Shown here piece by piece: positions 5,160 to 5,922 of a stretch of 5,922 nt of DNA; the stretch's first letter is position 1, and each line of letters opens with the position of its first letter. Under the pieces are notes generated by a model, which was given only the letters and a program-made list of their open reading frames with translations, had not been told where the DNA came from and did not search any database. The stretch is taken from the NCBI GenBank assembly GCA_947372365.1, contig CANBTK010000144.1:1-5922 (forward strand), read 5' to 3'. Source of the stretch: Flavipsychrobacter stenotrophus. GTDB lineage: Bacteria > Bacteroidota > Bacteroidia > Chitinophagales > Chitinophagaceae. The translations under genes and the position numbers were made by a program.

Positions 5160-5277
5160 GAGCACCTGGGTAAATCTGCACGTATCAAGGAAAAGAAGCA
5201 AATACACGCAACAGCGAAGAAATAGTATTTTTATACAATATTGGAAAGGGTGCGCATTTGTGTGCCCTTTCTTGCAT
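5160..5277 (+). repeat. Direct repeat copy 2: orphan rplS 3' end plus terminator
   Basis: This 118-base segment aligns with 4411-4530. In frame it encodes GKSARIKEKKQIHATAKK and then TAG, identical in protein to the L19 tail, but upstream it runs into non-coding DNA with a TGA five codons before the conserved part starts. It has no start codon or promoter of its own. It begins 35 bases after the toxin gene's final stop. The first few bases (GAGCACCTGGG against GAGCGCCAGGG) carry two amino-acid-changing differences, while the rest of the coding part carries only one silent difference. Confidence 0.9.
5245..5273 (+). terminator. Terminator copied with the orphan rplS end, possibly ending the toxin-antitoxin operon
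   Basis: AAAGG pairs with CCTTT and GCGCA with TGTGC (one G-T pair) around a TTTG loop, with a GT bulge; TTTCTT follows. Compared with the rplS terminator it has four substitutions but can still form a hairpin of similar length. Its T run is interrupted by C and the outer ATACAAT/ATTGTAT stem is lost, so it should be weaker. It now lies downstream of the toxin gene and about 150 bases before the ileS promoter. Confidence 0.65.
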
Positions 5278-5424
5278 ATGTGCACGTTTCGAGGTTTTGA
5301 TGGCCGGCTACTATGCCTCATGTTGTTTTGCCTGCCGATCGCAGTTTTCAGCATAAGAAACATTGGTATATTTTGTGGTGTTACATTAACATTTTCTACA
5401 ACTTCAAATCCCAATTATTCTCCC

Positions 5425-5432
5425 TACCTTTG
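5425..5432 (+). promoter_or_regulatory. -7 element of the ileS promoter (TACCTTTG)
   Basis: TACCTTTG followed by CGCA is the same core as at rplS and lies 30 bases before ATG 5463, giving a leader of roughly 20-25 bases. No TTG is visible at the usual upstream distance. The 185 bases between the orphan rplS end and ileS hold nothing else I can support; no T-box-like leader is present. Confidence 0.65.
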
Positions 5433-5462
5433 CGCACATTTTTAATAGTTTGGGCATAGTCT

Positions 5463-5922
5463 ATGTCAGAAAAATATAACGAATATAAGGGGTTAAACAT
5501 GCCATCCATCGAGCAGGCGATGCTCGGGAAATGGAAGGCTGATAAGTACTTTGAGCAGAGCATGGAGCAGCGCAGGGATAATGAGCCATTCGTATTTTAC
5601 GAAGGCCCACCCAGCGCCAATGGCATGCCCGGCATACACCATGTTATTTCACGTACATTAAAAGATTTAGTGTGCCGCTACAAAACCATGCAGGGCTACC
5701 TGGTGGAGCGTAAAGCGGGCTGGGATACGCATGGCCTGCCGATAGAGCTTTTTGTGGAAAAGGAACTGGGCATTACCAAGGAGGATATTGGTAAGAAAAT
5801 AAGCGTAGAAGACTACAACAAGAAGTGCCGCGAAGTGGTAATGCGCTACAAGGACAAGTGGGAAGAGATTACCGAAAAGATGGGGTATTGGGTGGATATG
5901 ACCAAACCGTATATCACATTCG
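5463..5922 (+). CDS. ileS: Isoleucine-tRNA ligase, N-terminal fragment (3' end outside window)
   Basis: The 153 codons visible are open to the window edge; the full enzyme is usually over 1,000 residues. It charges tRNA-Ile with isoleucine in the cytoplasm. Diagnostic stretches are FVFYEGPPSANGMPGIHHV, then RYKTMQGYLVERKAGWDTHG and LPIELFVEKELGI, followed by a conserved EKMGYWVDM. The class I HIGH motif appears as GIHH, as in other Bacteroidota IleS proteins I know of, which belong to the eukaryote-like (type 2) clade. That clade is often naturally less sensitive to mupirocin, but this cannot be read directly from the fragment. ATG 5463 is chosen because it sits just downstream of the TACCTTTG box and gives the usual short MSEKYNEYKGLN lead-in. 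The KMSKS motif and the editing domain lie outside the window. Confidence 0.97.
   Translation, partial: MSEKYNEYKGLNMPSIEQAMLGKWKADKYFEQSMEQRRDNEPFVFYEGPPSANGMPGIHHVISRTLKDLVCRYKTMQGYLVERKAGWDTHGLPIELFVEKELGITKEDIGKKISVEDYNKKCREVVMRYKDKWEEITEKMGYWVDMTKPYITF

Larger units (their letters stand above)
4411..5277. other. Toxin-antitoxin cassette bounded by duplicated rplS 3' ends
   Basis: The two direct repeats enclose 629 bases that hold only the antitoxin and toxin genes and their promoter. The repeat unit is about 750 bp. The arrangement resembles an element that integrated into the 3' end of rplS and brought a replacement end, leaving the displaced original end just before ileS. There is no integrase, transposase or terminal inverted repeat inside, so movement by a resident enzyme is not supported. 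Homologous recombination with DNA from a relative carrying rplS-TA, or a tandem duplication followed by insertion, would give the same picture. The boundary is inferred from the repeats alone. Confidence 0.5.

Noticed and set aside
5103..5414. Minus-strand 103-codon ORF across the orphan repeat
   Set aside because: It crosses the toxin gene end, the duplicated rplS tail and its terminator in antisense, so it cannot be an old conserved gene; no promoter or domain.
5260..5445. Plus-strand 61-codon ORF between the orphan rplS end and ileS
   Set aside because: It starts inside the terminator loop with a GTG-like start, runs across the ileS -7 box, and its Cys/Phe-rich product resembles nothing; probably chance.
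1..5922. CRISPR array, tRNA or rRNA genes, transposase
   Set aside because: No spaced short repeats, cloverleaf or rRNA-like sequence, and no transposase or integrase motif, was found on either strand.

Overview
The window looks like ordinary chromosome from a Bacteroidota bacterium, most likely the Sphingobacteriales/Chitinophagales side. The evidence is promoters of the TAnnTTTG type (TACCTTTG, TAAATTTG, TATATTTG) and few Shine-Dalgarno sequences. The protein relatives also fit: an IleS with a GIHH version of the HIGH motif, and a PAS protein ending in an IQSHKVRGPVATLLGL-type helix. The window is cut inside a gene at both ends.

Layout, left to right. Positions 2-241 hold the C-terminal end of selenide, water dikinase (selD, +). 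Positions 432-1409 encode a two-PAS protein that ends after a histidine-kinase-like dimerisation helix and has no ATPase domain (+). It converges on a Bax inhibitor-1 family membrane protein (1493-2257, -), which has its own hairpin terminator at 1437-1465. Next is a secreted, probably outer-membrane protein of unknown function (2395-3258, -) with a textbook promoter. On the other side of that promoter region, facing away, lies a broken zeta-toxin gene (3447-3811, +). It overlaps an intact 60-residue partner ORF (3801-3983, +). Then come rplS (ribosomal protein L19, 4108-4476), a small antitoxin gene (4601-4837), a RelE/ParE-type toxin gene interrupted by an in-frame TAA (4834-5124), and the start of ileS (5463 to the window edge).

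The most unusual part is 4411-5277. The last 22 codons of rplS, its stop codon and its terminator occur twice, about 750 bp apart: once in place and once, as an orphan, just upstream of ileS. The two copies are about 92 percent identical, and the toxin-antitoxin pair lies exactly between them. This looks like a small cassette that inserted at, or recombined into, the 3' end of rplS while leaving an intact rplS end, much as integrative elements do at gene 3' ends. No integrase is present.

Both toxin loci beside rplS are disabled in the toxin gene (an internal deletion plus frameshift in the zeta gene, a nonsense codon in the RelE/ParE gene), while both small partner genes remain open. The housekeeping genes selD, rplS and ileS appear normal. 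Nothing here clearly represents a wholly new multi-gene system. The rplS 3'-end duplication around a toxin-antitoxin cassette and the ATPase-less PAS protein are the points that deserve follow-up.
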